From: Lachnospiraceae bacterium
GTDB lineage: Bacteria; Bacillota; Clostridia; Lachnospirales; Lachnospiraceae
NCBI GenBank assembly: GCA_015056735.1
Contig: SVFT01000001.1
Span: forward strand, 310,001-374,000
DNA length: 64,000 nt
Reading direction: 5' to 3'
Part shown: positions 25,821 through 34,916 of the stretch, piece by piece
Numbering within the stretch: position 1 is the stretch's first letter
Layout of the letters: every line of letters begins with the position of its first letter
The notes under the pieces: generated by a model
Seen by the model: only the letters and a program-made list of their open reading frames with translations
Told to the model about the DNA's origin: nothing
Database searches by the model: none
Translations under genes and position numbers: made by a program

Positions 25821-26129
25821 ATGAATACGAAGCAAATTCCGCTTTTGGTGATGCTTGTGGCAGGCGCTGTCACAAGCATCCTCACAAAATTAATGCATTA
25901 TGAATTAGAGACAGCTTTGTGGATCTTACTGGCTGTCTTAGTTGTGTTTTATATCATTGGCTGTTTTTTTAAGCGAACGATTGACCGGTTCGAGGCAGAG
26001 AATGAGGCGAATTTTGCCTTCGAAGACGGTGAGGTTATTGAGAAGGAACTCGATTTTCCGGAAGATGAGGAGAATAAGCCGGAAGAACCTAACGAAGGGA
26101 CAGGATCTGTCACGCAGAAGAATCCGTAG
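25821..26129 (+). CDS. Small membrane protein between cheD and sigma factor gene
   Basis: Not recognised as a named family. The 102-residue product has two membrane helices (about residues 7-24 and 30-50: TALWILLAVLVVFYIIGCFF), a short basic stretch (KRTIDRF) and a Glu/Pro-rich acidic cytoplasmic tail. A small gene at this position between cheD and the flagellar sigma gene is common in Clostridia fla/che operons. A role in flagellar gene control or assembly is only suggested by location. Confidence 0.75.
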   Translation: MNTKQIPLLVMLVAGAVTSILTKLMHYELETALWILLAVLVVFYIIGCFFKRTIDRFEAENEANFAFEDGEVIEKELDFPEDEENKPEEPNEGTGSVTQKNP

Positions 26130-26170
26130 TTTTGGATTGGCCTTGAGGGGGCAGATCTAAGGAGAACAGC

Positions 26171-26935
26171 ATGGACGAGATCGGCAAGAAACGGTTATGG
26201 AGCGATTATGCCCGCACCAAGAGCGCGGACATTCGCGAAAAGCTCATTTTGGAGTACGCGCCGCTTGTAAAGGTGGTCGCGGGACGCCTCAGCATGTATC
26301 TGGGTTACAACGTGGAGTACGAAGATCTTTGCAGTTACGGCATCTTTGGTCTGATCGACGCGATCGACAAGTTCGATTCGCTCAAGGACGTGAAGTTTGA
26401 GACGTATGCAAGCCTCCGCATTCGTGGTGCGATTCTGGATCAGATCCGCAAGATGGATTGGATCCCGCGTACGATCCGGCAGAAACAGAAACGGATCGAG
26501 CAGGTCATGCGTGAAGTCGAGACGCGCGAAGGGCGTCAGGCAACCGATGAAGAGATCGCCGCAGGACTCGGCATTACCGGGGATGAGTATACAGATTGGC
26601 AATCGCAGATGAAGATCACGGGTGTGATCTCGCTGAATGAATACATGGAACAGGGGAGTGAGATCCCCAACGATCACAGGGCATCCGGACAGTTTGACTC
26701 GCCGGAGCGTGCTCTTGAAAAAACGGAGCTTGCGGAGACACTTCGGGAGACGCTGGAACTTCTCACCGAGAAGGAACGCCGCGTGATCGAACTGTACTAC
26801 TACGAAGAACTGACTCTGAAGGAGATCAGTTACGTTCTGGAAGTGTCGGAGTCGCGTATCTCGCAGCTTCACACGAAGGCACTCCAGAAAATGAGAGGCA
26901 AAATGGGGAGTTATATGGGCTTGCTGTCGGAATAG
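26171..26935 (+). CDS. fliA: Flagellar sigma factor FliA/SigD (sigma-28 family)
   Basis: RNA polymerase sigma factor for late flagellar and chemotaxis genes. The 254-residue product has region 2 (EYAPLVKVVAGRLSMYLGYNVEYEDLCSYGIFGLIDAIDKFD, then TYASLRIRGAILDQIRKMDWIPR), region 3 (AAGLGITGDEYTDWQ) and region 4 with the helix-turn-helix (LTEKERRVIELYYYEELTLKEISYVLEVSESRISQLHTKALQKM). The ...DWIPRTIRQKQKRIEQ segment is characteristic of sigma-28 rather than sigma-A or sporulation sigmas. ATG follows AAGGAGAACAGC. No candidate anti-sigma factor FlgM is seen in this window. Confidence 0.95.
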   Translation: MDEIGKKRLWSDYARTKSADIREKLILEYAPLVKVVAGRLSMYLGYNVEYEDLCSYGIFGLIDAIDKFDSLKDVKFETYASLRIRGAILDQIRKMDWIPRTIRQKQKRIEQVMREVETREGRQATDEEIAAGLGITGDEYTDWQSQMKITGVISLNEYMEQGSEIPNDHRASGQFDSPERALEKTELAETLRETLELLTEKERRVIELYYYEELTLKEISYVLEVSESRISQLHTKALQKMRGKMGSYMGLLSE

Positions 26936-26966
26936 GGAGTTCCGAAGCTCATATACAGGGGGTAGA

Positions 26967-28559
26967 ATGAACGGCTATTTTCAGATCGTAAACGCGCCGG
27001 ATAAGACGACGATGATTTTCTATCCGCCGACGGATGGTGGATTGGATGTAGACTTTGCCGAGGTCACGGAATACCTGATGCTCAAGGGTATCAGCTATGA
27101 CTCCGGTGTTCTTTATGGTGCTGCAAAAAAGATAAAAGAGGGCAAGACAGAGGTCGTTTTGAATGCGACTCGCTGCATGCCCATTCAGGAAACGGCACGA
27201 GTGCGTACATCAGATGACAGGATGGAAGCAATCGTGCGTTTTTATGCTCCTTCGACAGAAGGCGCCGTCATGAAAAAAGAAGAGATCATGAACGACCTGA
27301 AGTATCAGGGGATCATACACGGCGTTTCGGAAGAAGCGATCGAGGCATTTATCAAAGAGAGAAAGTACTGCGAGGATATCGTCCTTGCAGAGGGTGAAGG
27401 CCCGCGTAACGGCGAGGATGCCAGGATCGAGTATTCTTTTGATCCGAATGCGAAGGCAAGACCGACGCTGAATGCGGACGGAAGCGTAGACTTCCATCAT
27501 CTGAATACGATCAACAACTGCCACGAGGGCGATGTGCTCGCAACGCTCATTCCGGCGGTTGCATCAGAACCCGGCATGAACGTTCTTGGCGAGATCATTC
27601 CCGCGAAGGAAGTGCGCAGCAAAAAGCTCAATCCCGGCAAGAATGTTGTCATGAACGATGATGAGACGCAGCTCATCGCGCAGGTAAGCGGTCATATCCG
27701 CATGGAGAACGATCGTATCTCGGTATCCAACGTTTTGGAGCTTCAGAACGTGGATAGCTCCACCGGCGATATCGATTTTGCCGGCAGTGTGCAGGTAGCA
27801 GGCGACGTTTGTGAGAATTTTGCCGTGAAGGCAAGCGGCAATGTTGTCGTGGCGGGCGTTGTGGAAGGAGCGACCGTGGAGGCCGGCGGTGATATCATTA
27901 TCACAAGAGGCATGAACGGCATGGGCAAAGGTGTTGTTACTGCGGGCGGCAACATCATCGGTAAGTTTTTTGAAAACGTTGATATTACGGCCGGCGGTTA
28001 TGTGCAGGCCGACTCAATCATGCACTGCGAAGTCAGATCCAAGACGGAAGTCAATGTCGGCGGCAAGAAGGGATTTATTTCCGGCGGACATATTCTGGCG
28101 AGAAATTCTGTTTCCGCCAAGACGCTCGGTTCCACGATGGGAACGGATACGATCGTGGAAGTCGGCGCGGATCCCGCGATGAAACAGCGTGAAAAGGATA
28201 TCCGCGATACGATCGAAGAGAATCACAAGATCCTGCAGAATGCGTTTCCCGTACTTCAGGCGGCTGTGGATAAGATCAAGGCAGGCGGCAGTTTTGCACC
28301 GGAGCGTGCGGACTACATCAAGAACCTGCACAAGATGTACAATCAGAAAAAAGCCGAGATCGCACGTCTCGGAAAAGAAGCAGACAAAATCCAGGCCGCG
28401 CTCGAGGCGAGCAGAAACGCCTGCGTGAGCGTAGAGGGAGATGCATATGCCGGTACTAGGATCGTGATCAGCGATGTATCCATGATCGTAAAGCCGGGCA
28501 CTTCCCACTGCAGGTTCATCAAGGAAAAAGGCGATGTCAGGATCAAACCATTTGACTAG
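26967..28559 (+). CDS. FapA (DUF342) family protein
   Basis: 530-residue FapA-family protein. The N-terminal ~170 residues form the FapA N-domain. A right-handed beta-helix of repeated Gly-rich turns follows (TGDIDFAGSVQVAGDVCENFAVKASGNVVVAGVVEGATVEAGGDIIITRGMNGMG). A C-terminal coiled coil occupies residues ~405-480. In Vibrio vulnificus, FapA affects flagellar assembly and links it to carbon status; in Clostridia it commonly follows the flagellar sigma gene, as here. Cytoplasmic, no signal peptide. Precise function unknown. Confidence 0.85.
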   Translation: MNGYFQIVNAPDKTTMIFYPPTDGGLDVDFAEVTEYLMLKGISYDSGVLYGAAKKIKEGKTEVVLNATRCMPIQETARVRTSDDRMEAIVRFYAPSTEGAVMKKEEIMNDLKYQGIIHGVSEEAIEAFIKERKYCEDIVLAEGEGPRNGEDARIEYSFDPNAKARPTLNADGSVDFHHLNTINNCHEGDVLATLIPAVASEPGMNVLGEIIPAKEVRSKKLNPGKNVVMNDDETQLIAQVSGHIRMENDRISVSNVLELQNVDSSTGDIDFAGSVQVAGDVCENFAVKASGNVVVAGVVEGATVEAGGDIIITRGMNGMGKGVVTAGGNIIGKFFENVDITAGGYVQADSIMHCEVRSKTEVNVGGKKGFISGGHILARNSVSAKTLGSTMGTDTIVEVGADPAMKQREKDIRDTIEENHKILQNAFPVLQAAVDKIKAGGSFAPERADYIKNLHKMYNQKKAEIARLGKEADKIQAALEASRNACVSVEGDAYAGTRIVISDVSMIVKPGTSHCRFIKEKGDVRIKPFD

Positions 28560-28573
28560 AGAGGGACAAGAGT

Positions 28574-28894
28574 ATGGCAATCAATCCGATCGAACTAAAC
28601 GGCGCGATCTCCAGGTCGCAGGATTATCTGCAGATCAAGCACGGTGAAGACACGAAGGGCATGCAAGACCAGCAGAACTTCCAGACGACGTTTCAACGTG
28701 AGGCGGAGCACCGCCTGAACCAGGTACGGTCCGGTGACCAGGTCAGGGGAGACGGCAAGCAGTCTGACGCACGTGATCAGGGTCATGGACAGTATGCCGG
28801 CGACGGCGGCAGAAGAAGACCCGGCGACCATAAGGCAGAGGAAAACGGAAAGGTGATCACAAAGGGCTCATCGTCCTTTGATGTAAAGATTTAA
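28574..28894 (+). CDS. Conserved hypothetical of the flagellar operon
   Basis: 106-residue, very hydrophilic protein without membrane segments or recognised domain. It begins MAINPIELNGAISRSQDY and has a middle rich in Gly, Asp, Gln and Arg that is likely disordered, ending in KGSSSFDVKI. ATG follows GAGAGGGACAAG; only one base separates its stop from the next start. Given operon position it may be a small export-apparatus or basal-body accessory, but nothing in the sequence shows this. Confidence 0.65.
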   Translation: MAINPIELNGAISRSQDYLQIKHGEDTKGMQDQQNFQTTFQREAEHRLNQVRSGDQVRGDGKQSDARDQGHGQYAGDGGRRRPGDHKAEENGKVITKGSSSFDVKI

Positions 28895-28895
28895 T

Positions 28896-29900
28896 ATGAG
28901 TTTAACGATTATTTTGATGATCCTTGGCGCATGCGCTTTTGTCGCAGGATTCGTTGTTCCGGAAAAAAAGCGCAACCTCGCGGAAGAGGACTTAAAACTC
29001 GGTGAAGAGAAGATCCGTGAGATCGCAGAGAGTCAGATCAAAGATGTAAAAGAAAAGATATCCGATATGGTCGATGAGACGGTCTCCTATGCGGTCGAAA
29101 AAGCCGAACGCAGTATGGAACGCGTATCGAATGAAAAGATCGATGCGATCAATGAGTTTTCGGGTACCGTTTTGGAGAAGATCAACAAGAATCATGAAGA
29201 AGTGGTCTTTCTCTATGACATGCTCAATGATAAGCACAAAGATCTGACGGATACGGCCGCGATCGTGGACAAGACGAGCAAGGAAGCAAAGAAGAGCGTC
29301 GAGGAGACTGCCAAGGCTGCGGAGGAGTCCGCCAAGGCTGCGGAGGAGTCTGCCAAAGCTGCGGAAGAAGCCAAGTCGGCTGCCACGGAAAGCAAGGGCT
29401 TTGCGCCTTTTGGCGGGATCGAGATCCAGCCGATCGCAAAGGATGAGCGGATCATAGAAGCGGTTCCGATGCCGGAGGTGCTTCCGGATGCGATACCGGA
29501 AGATGCGGAGTTTGGGCCGGATGCCGCGATCGCTGAGCTGACGGGTATGACCCCGGCACAGGATGCTTCGGACGAGCCGGTTTCCGCAAAGCCTGCGACC
29601 GCAAAAAAAGGCAAGGCATCGTCCTTCGGGAAGAATACGGCAAAGGCTGATGCGGCCAAGCCGGATGAGCAGAAAGCGCAAAAGAAAAAAACAGCATCCA
29701 AAAAAGCATCCGTAGGGCCTGCAGAGCGCGGCGAGATCAATCTCTCGTTCTCCTCTAAGAAGGCGGGCGCGAAGAACAATAACGACGAGATCCTGGCGCT
29801 TCATAAAGAAGGCAAGTCCAACATGGCGATCGCCAAGGAACTGGGCCTCGGGATCGGCGAAGTGAAACTGGTCATTGACCTGTTTGAAGGGTTGAAATAG
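28896..29900 (+). CDS. Membrane-anchored coiled-coil protein, SwrB-like layout (DUF6115-like)
   Basis: 334-residue protein. Residues ~2-18 (LTIILMILGACAFVAGFVV) form an N-terminal membrane anchor. Residues ~28-165 are a long cytoplasmic coiled coil, including a short repeated segment KAAEESAKAAEE. Residues ~165-290 are Ala/Lys/Pro-rich linker. The last ~35 residues (NDEILALHKEGKSNMAIAKELGLGIGEVKLVIDLFE) form a compact helix-turn-helix-like module seen in DUF6115 proteins. B. subtilis SwrB, encoded just after sigD, has a similar plan: anchor, coil and C-terminal helical module. A SwrB-type role in activating flagellar export is my inference. Confidence 0.65.
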   Translation: MSLTIILMILGACAFVAGFVVPEKKRNLAEEDLKLGEEKIREIAESQIKDVKEKISDMVDETVSYAVEKAERSMERVSNEKIDAINEFSGTVLEKINKNHEEVVFLYDMLNDKHKDLTDTAAIVDKTSKEAKKSVEETAKAAEESAKAAEESAKAAEEAKSAATESKGFAPFGGIEIQPIAKDERIIEAVPMPEVLPDAIPEDAEFGPDAAIAELTGMTPAQDASDEPVSAKPATAKKGKASSFGKNTAKADAAKPDEQKAQKKKTASKKASVGPAERGEINLSFSSKKAGAKNNNDEILALHKEGKSNMAIAKELGLGIGEVKLVIDLFEGLK

Positions 29901-29902
29901 AC

Positions 29903-30568
29903 ATGGGATTACGATACTATTTACGTGGATTGGGCATCGGTATATTCGTTACGGCGATCGTTCTTTCCGTCACAAAGCCGGCCGCTAAAGCGGAGATGAC
30001 GGATTCGGAAGTCATCGCACGTGCTAAAGTGCTTGGCATGGTGGAGAAGGAGACGCTTGCGGACGCTGCAAAGAAGACGGACGAAAAGGCCGACGTAAAG
30101 GCGGAAGAGAAGGCCACCGGAAAGACGGATGGCTCCGAAGAAGAGAAGACCCAAAACGAGACTGATACGAAGGCTGAAGCAAAGTCCGAAGCAAAGGCTG
30201 AGACGCCGGCAAAAGAGCCTGACAAGAAAGAAGAAGCCGTGAAGGCTGAGCCTGACAAGAAGGAAACAAAGCCGGAGCAGAAAGCCGATACGAAACCGGA
30301 GACGAAGCCGGAACAGAAAGCAGAACAGAAACCTGCTACGACAGTGACGTCCGATACGTCTACGATCATCATCGCCGTCTATCCGGGCGAAGGTTCCTAC
30401 ACGGTCAGCAAGAAGCTGGCGACACAGGGACTCGTGGAATCGGCCGATAAATTTGACAACTTTTTATGCCAGAACGGCTACGATAAGAAGATCTGCACAG
30501 GTAATTATGAGATCAAAGTCGGCGCAGGTGCCGAAGAGATCGCAAGGGCGCTTACAAGAGGGGTGTAA
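29903..30568 (+). CDS. Anchored MltG/YceG N-domain-like protein without catalytic part
   Basis: 221-residue protein with an N-terminal membrane segment (residues ~8-25), a Lys/Glu/Pro-rich spacer (residues ~55-145, many KPE/KAE units) and a C-terminal ~65-residue domain: AVYPGEGSYTVSKKLATQGLVESADKFDNFLCQNGYDKKICTGNYEIKVGAGAEEIARALTRG. This resembles the LysM-like N-domain of endolytic transglycosylase MltG, but the catalytic YceG domain is absent. It may bind peptidoglycan or glycan strands near the basal body. It closes the operon-like run; the next gene begins 2 bp after its stop. Confidence 0.6.
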   Translation: MGLRYYLRGLGIGIFVTAIVLSVTKPAAKAEMTDSEVIARAKVLGMVEKETLADAAKKTDEKADVKAEEKATGKTDGSEEEKTQNETDTKAEAKSEAKAETPAKEPDKKEEAVKAEPDKKETKPEQKADTKPETKPEQKAEQKPATTVTSDTSTIIIAVYPGEGSYTVSKKLATQGLVESADKFDNFLCQNGYDKKICTGNYEIKVGAGAEEIARALTRGV

Positions 30569-30569
30569 G

Positions 30570-32042
30570 ATGCATTACAGTGAAGAACTGATCAAACAGG
30601 TCTTGAATATCGGGATCTCTCTGACAGTAGAGAAGGACAGAGAGAAACTGTTATATCATATCTTGGATTACAGTATGAAGATCGCAAATGCGGATGCGGG
30701 CACCCTCTATATCCTGAAGGAGGGCTTCCTTCATTTTGCCATTATGCGTACGATCTCCATGCATGTCGAAAGGGTGTTTGAAGGCGGCGATGCAGCCGAT
30801 TCGATTCCACCCGTTCCCTTAAAAGAAGAAAATATCTGCGCGTACTGTGCGATGCATAAGAAAGTCCTGAACATTGAGGACGTATATGGCAGCGATGAAT
30901 TCAACTTTGCGGGACCAAAAAAGTACGATGCCATGACAGGGTATCATACGGGTTCCATGGTCGCGATCCCGCTCGTCGATCAGGACGAGAAGGTGCTTGG
31001 CGTGATCCAGCTGATCAACTCGCTCGATGAGAACAACCGGATCGTCCCGTTCGCGCAGGACCTTATGGATATCCTGATGTCACTTGCATCGCAGGCATCC
31101 ATAGCACTTTCCAACATGCAGTACCGCGAGGATCTGCAGGCACAGATGTGGTCCTTCACCGAAGCCATGACGGAAGCGATCGACTCCCGAACGCCGTACA
31201 ATGCTTCTCATTCCCGGAATGTGGCAAAATATGTCGGCATTCTGGCGGACTATATCAATGAACTGCATGAAGCCGGAAAGACGGATGATGCCTTCAACAC
31301 GCAGAGAAAGGATTCGCTCCTGATGGGTGCGTATCTGCACGATATCGGCAAGATGGCGGTTCCGACGGCTGTCATGAACAAGGCAAAGCGCCTCGGAAAG
31401 GGCACAGAAAAGATCGAACAGCGTCTTCGTGCGATCGCACTGGAAGCCAAGATCGACCTTTTGCAGGGAGCGATCAATCAGGCGGCCTACGAGGCAGAAC
31501 TTGCGCGGGAAGAAAAGGCGATCGCCATAGCGAATAAGGCGAATGAAGCGGGCTTTTTGACCGATGATCTGCTTGCGGAGCTCAAAGAGGTTCTTGACGC
31601 GGCATATATTACGGGAGACGGAAGAGCGCTTTCTTACTTTTCGGAGGAGGAGCGCGGCTTCTTACAGATCCGCAAGGGAACGCTTACGGATGATGAGCGC
31701 AAGATCATGGAAAGCCATGCATCCGTAACGAAAAGGATCCTTTCCAAAGTATATTTCGGCGAGTATTTTGCCAACTCACCGATCTGGGCGGCGCAGCACC
31801 ATGAATGCCTGGACGGATCCGGCTATCCGGATCATTTAAAGGCAGAGGACCTGGCGCTTGAATCGCGTATGATGGCGGTCGCGGATATCTGCGACGCGCT
31901 CCTGGCAACGGACAGACCTTATAAGAAGCCGATGCCCAAGGAAAAAGCTTTTGCGATCATGCACGATATGGCAGCGCACGGCAAGCTGGAGGACCGCCTA
32001 GTCACCTATCTGGAAGAAGCACTTGCAAAAAATGAACCATAG
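30570..32042 (+). CDS. GAF / HD-GYP domain phosphodiesterase
   Basis: Probable cyclic di-GMP phosphodiesterase, cytoplasmic, 490 residues from the ATG at 30570 (an in-frame start at 30453 lies within the previous gene). GAF domain about residues 20-175 (DADAGTLYILKEGFLHF, DAMTGYHTGSMVAIPLVDQDEKVLGVIQLIN). The HD-GYP domain is interrupted by a long helical insert: HSRNVAKYVGILADYI, GAYLHDIGKMAVP, then ~100 inserted residues (ALEAKIDLLQGAINQ...), then VTKRIL, HHECLDGSGYPDHL and ADICDALLATDRPYKK. The HD pair and the GYP signature are intact. The last codons and the TAG stop lie within a REP-like element. Confidence 0.9.
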   Translation: MHYSEELIKQVLNIGISLTVEKDREKLLYHILDYSMKIANADAGTLYILKEGFLHFAIMRTISMHVERVFEGGDAADSIPPVPLKEENICAYCAMHKKVLNIEDVYGSDEFNFAGPKKYDAMTGYHTGSMVAIPLVDQDEKVLGVIQLINSLDENNRIVPFAQDLMDILMSLASQASIALSNMQYREDLQAQMWSFTEAMTEAIDSRTPYNASHSRNVAKYVGILADYINELHEAGKTDDAFNTQRKDSLLMGAYLHDIGKMAVPTAVMNKAKRLGKGTEKIEQRLRAIALEAKIDLLQGAINQAAYEAELAREEKAIAIANKANEAGFLTDDLLAELKEVLDAAYITGDGRALSYFSEEERGFLQIRKGTLTDDERKIMESHASVTKRILSKVYFGEYFANSPIWAAQHHECLDGSGYPDHLKAEDLALESRMMAVADICDALLATDRPYKKPMPKEKAFAIMHDMAAHGKLEDRLVTYLEEALAKNEP

Positions 32043-32097
32043 GGACGGGGTGCATGGTTCAAAATAAACAGGACTCTTAACTACGTCCCGAGGGTCC
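32034..32097. repeat. REP-like inverted pair 1 (GGGACGGGGT core)
   Basis: Forward unit 32034-32060: GAACCAT, then AGGGACGGGG, then ATGGTTC, with its ends inverted. A degenerate inverted unit lies at 32071-32097 (GGACTC ... GTCCCGAGGGTCC). The forward unit supplies the final Asn-Glu-Pro codons and the TAG stop of the HD-GYP gene. See the related elements at 34914, 37498 and 39959. Confidence 0.7.
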
Positions 32098-32126
32098 GAC
32101 ACAATCTATCTACGGGGGAACTCAAC

Positions 32127-33098
32127 ATGAAAAAAGGAATTGTATGCGCGGCACTGGTCTTAGCTCTGGGCTGCTCCATAACAGCAATGGCGGCGCCGAA
32201 GAAGGACGCGCAGAAAACAGAACAGAGCACACCGAGTCTGCTTGGCGTGAACGGAGCACCGTCCGGCATTATCGTTACGAATGACGGCGTGCTGGTAACA
32301 GATACCTACAACAAGGTCATCTGGAAAGTAAATATGGAAGGTACAAAAAAATACGCGGGAGAGATCGCCAGAAGAGATATGTACGGCGAGCCGCAGGGCG
32401 GTTATCAGGATAAGGGCATGGGCCAGAGCCTCTTCAGAGAGCCTTGGGCGATCGCACGCTATAAAGACGGCTATGCGGTGACCGATTCCAAGAACAATGT
32501 AGTACGTCTGCTCTCGCCTTCGAGCGGTGTCAAGACGATCGCGGGTGTTCCGGATGCGGGCAATGCAGACGGACGAAGCATCCATGCATCTTTTAACCTG
32601 CCGACCGGCCTTGCATCTGACAAGGACGGCAATCTGTATGTTGCGGATTCCGGAAACGGCGCGATCCGTAAGATCGATGACGGCGGAAGAGTCACAACGG
32701 TTGTAAAAGGTCTTGATTCACCCAGCGGACTTTGCTGGAAAGACGGCGTTCTTTATGTATGCGAGACTGGCCTGAACAGGATCGTAACGGTGACGCAGGA
32801 TACGATCACCCCGCTTGCGGGAAGCGGCATTGAGGGCCTCACGGACGGCGGCTGGCTTGAAGCGCAGTTTTCTTCTCCGCAGGGCATCGCCGTAGATGAT
32901 GACGGGACGATCTATGTAGCGGATACAGGGAACCATGCGGTCAGAAAACTTGCCGGCGGCATGACAGAGACGATCCTTGTATCGAACCCGAAGGAACTCT
33001 ATTCATCACCGGTATCGCCGAGAGGCATCGCAGTGACGCCGGAAGGCCTTCTGGTATGCGACAATTTCCTGAAAACGCTGATGCTGGTCAGCAAATAG
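32127..33098 (+). CDS. Secreted NHL-repeat beta-propeller protein
   Basis: 323-residue protein with a Sec signal peptide (residues 1-24, cleavage probably after ITAMA). It is built of NHL-type blades: GVLVTDTYNKVIWKV, DGYAVTDSKNNVVRLLSPSSG, DGNLYVADSGNGAIRKIDDGG, DGVLYVCETGLNRIVTVT, DGTIYVADTGNHAVRKLAGG, and a closing blade. NHL propellers usually bind proteins or ligands, but the blade order gives no substrate. ATG is preceded by GGGGGAAC. It lies between two nucleotide-signalling genes, which suggests an extracellular sensor or scaffold for that pathway (inference). Confidence 0.85.
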   Translation: MKKGIVCAALVLALGCSITAMAAPKKDAQKTEQSTPSLLGVNGAPSGIIVTNDGVLVTDTYNKVIWKVNMEGTKKYAGEIARRDMYGEPQGGYQDKGMGQSLFREPWAIARYKDGYAVTDSKNNVVRLLSPSSGVKTIAGVPDAGNADGRSIHASFNLPTGLASDKDGNLYVADSGNGAIRKIDDGGRVTTVVKGLDSPSGLCWKDGVLYVCETGLNRIVTVTQDTITPLAGSGIEGLTDGGWLEAQFSSPQGIAVDDDGTIYVADTGNHAVRKLAGGMTETILVSNPKELYSSPVSPRGIAVTPEGLLVCDNFLKTLMLVSK

Positions 33099-33128
33099 AA
33101 CACAGATCATTTGATTCGGTAAATATAT

Positions 33129-34916
33129 ATGCCCGGAAAAAAAGAAAACGGATATCACAGAATAACGCTTATCATCTGCATCGCTGCGATCGCGGCCTTT
33201 ATGCTGCTGTTTTGGTTTGATGCCTGGAGCAGTGCGGACCTTGCGGCGCAGGATATGCTCTATCAGTCGCCGACCGTTACGAACGGCGATATCGTGATCG
33301 TCGGGATCGATGAGCGCGCGATCGACGAGCTCGGCCCGTACAGCGAATGGGGCAGAGACATCGTCGGTGCGACGATCGATACACTGAATTCATCGGATGA
33401 AGGGCGCCCGGCCGTGATCGGCGTGGACGTTCTGTATCTTGGAGAAAACGATCCTGCCATCGACTCCTATCTCGCCGAAACGGCAGGAAAATACGACAAT
33501 GTTGTCGTTGCCTGCGCGGCGGAATTCGGCAGCGCGATCGTGGACGATGAGCTTGACACATTTGCGATCCTGAATTTTTCGGAGCCGTTTGAAGCACTCC
33601 GAAACGCTGCGACGGAAGGGCACATCAATGCGATGTACGATATCGACGGTGTGCTCCGTCATTCCCTTCTGACCATCAGGCCGGACGGAAGAGAGATCCC
33701 TTCCATGCCGCTTGCGATCGCAGAGAAATTCGGCAAAGTCACAAGGCCCGTAACGAACGAGCAGGGCTTCTGGTATGTTCCTTATGCGGGACTTCCGGGT
33801 GCGTTCGATGAAGGCATTTCGGTGATCGACGTATTGTACGGAAATATTCCGCTCGAGTACTTTGCGGACAAGATCGTACTGATCGGACCGTATGCGGCGG
33901 CACTGCAGGATGACTGCGTGACGGCGATCGATCACGCGAAGCCGATGTACGGCATCGAAGTGCAGGCCAATGTGATCCAGGCCCTTTTGGACGGAAACTA
34001 CAAAGAAGAAGTGCCGATCTGGCCGCAGCTTCTTTTGATCCCTGTTCTTTTAGGCCTCTGCATGCTGGTCTTCATGAAGCGGAAGGTCTATGTGGCGCTG
34101 ACGACATACGTGATTGTAACGGCAGGCTATGTCGGGATCTGCAAGCTCCTGTACGGGCGGGGCCTGATCCTGAAAGTATTATATATTCCCATTTTTATGA
34201 CGGTCGCATTCGTCGGCTGCATCGGTTTCCATTACCTGCAGTCCGCACTTGAAAAAAGGCGTGTGACCAATACGTTCAAGCGCTATGTAGCGCCTGAAGT
34301 TGTAAACGAGATCTTGAAAGAAGGCACGGAAGCGCTCGGTCTTGGCGGTAAGCTCACCAGGATCGCGGTTCTGTTTGTGGATGTCAGAGGCTTTACGACG
34401 ATGTCCGAGGCGCTCACACCACCGGAAGTTGTTGCGATCCTGAATGATTATCTGACGTTGATTGCAGACTGCATCATCAAGAACCACGGTACACTTGATA
34501 AGTTTGTCGGTGATGCGGCGATGGCATTCTGGGGTGCACCGCTTCCGCAGGAAGACTATGTGATGAATGCGCTGAAAGCAGCGGATGATATGCGCAAAGG
34601 CTCGGAAGAGCTCTCCAAGATCCTTCTGGAAAAATACGGACGCAGCGTATCGTTCGGTATCGGCGTGAATGTCGGCGATGCGGTCGTTGGCAATATGGGT
34701 TCGCCGATGCGTATGGATTATACCGCGATCGGAGATACGGTCAACACGGCGGCAAGACTGGAAGCCAATGCACCGGGCGGAACGATCTATATCTCGAGAG
34801 CCGTTGCGGATGAGCTGGAGGGACGGATCAGGACGACATCTCTCGGCGCAACGATTAAATTAAAAGGAAAGAAAGAAGGTTTTGAGATCCTGATTCTGGA
34901 TGAGATCCTGGAATGA
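33129..34916 (+). CDS. CHASE2 sensor class III adenylate/guanylate cyclase
   Basis: 595-residue membrane receptor cyclase. N-terminal helix at residues ~12-32. The extracellular CHASE2 domain spans about residues 36-290 (SPTVTNGDIVIVGIDERAIDELG, VIGVDVLYLGENDPAID, PMYGIEVQANVIQALLDG). Three more membrane helices follow (residues ~298-375). The catalytic domain is at ~410-575: metal-binding Asp in VLFVDVRGFTTMSE and in DKFVGDAAMAFWG, and the purine/transition-state region DYTAIGDTVNTAARLE. The Lys/Asp pattern (DKFVGD, MDYTAIGD) fits ATP rather than GTP, so cAMP is the likely product. The TGA stop lies within a REP-like element. Confidence 0.92.
   Translation: MPGKKENGYHRITLIICIAAIAAFMLLFWFDAWSSADLAAQDMLYQSPTVTNGDIVIVGIDERAIDELGPYSEWGRDIVGATIDTLNSSDEGRPAVIGVDVLYLGENDPAIDSYLAETAGKYDNVVVACAAEFGSAIVDDELDTFAILNFSEPFEALRNAATEGHINAMYDIDGVLRHSLLTIRPDGREIPSMPLAIAEKFGKVTRPVTNEQGFWYVPYAGLPGAFDEGISVIDVLYGNIPLEYFADKIVLIGPYAAALQDDCVTAIDHAKPMYGIEVQANVIQALLDGNYKEEVPIWPQLLLIPVLLGLCMLVFMKRKVYVALTTYVIVTAGYVGICKLLYGRGLILKVLYIPIFMTVAFVGCIGFHYLQSALEKRRVTNTFKRYVAPEVVNEILKEGTEALGLGGKLTRIAVLFVDVRGFTTMSEALTPPEVVAILNDYLTLIADCIIKNHGTLDKFVGDAAMAFWGAPLPQEDYVMNALKAADDMRKGSEELSKILLEKYGRSVSFGIGVNVGDAVVGNMGSPMRMDYTAIGDTVNTAARLEANAPGGTIYISRAVADELEGRIRTTSLGATIKLKGKKEGFEILILDEILE

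Noticed and set aside
1-30568. cheR, flgM or flagellin genes within the operon
   Set aside because: Looked for because of the complete chemotaxis set; none of the reading frames resemble them, so they must lie elsewhere.
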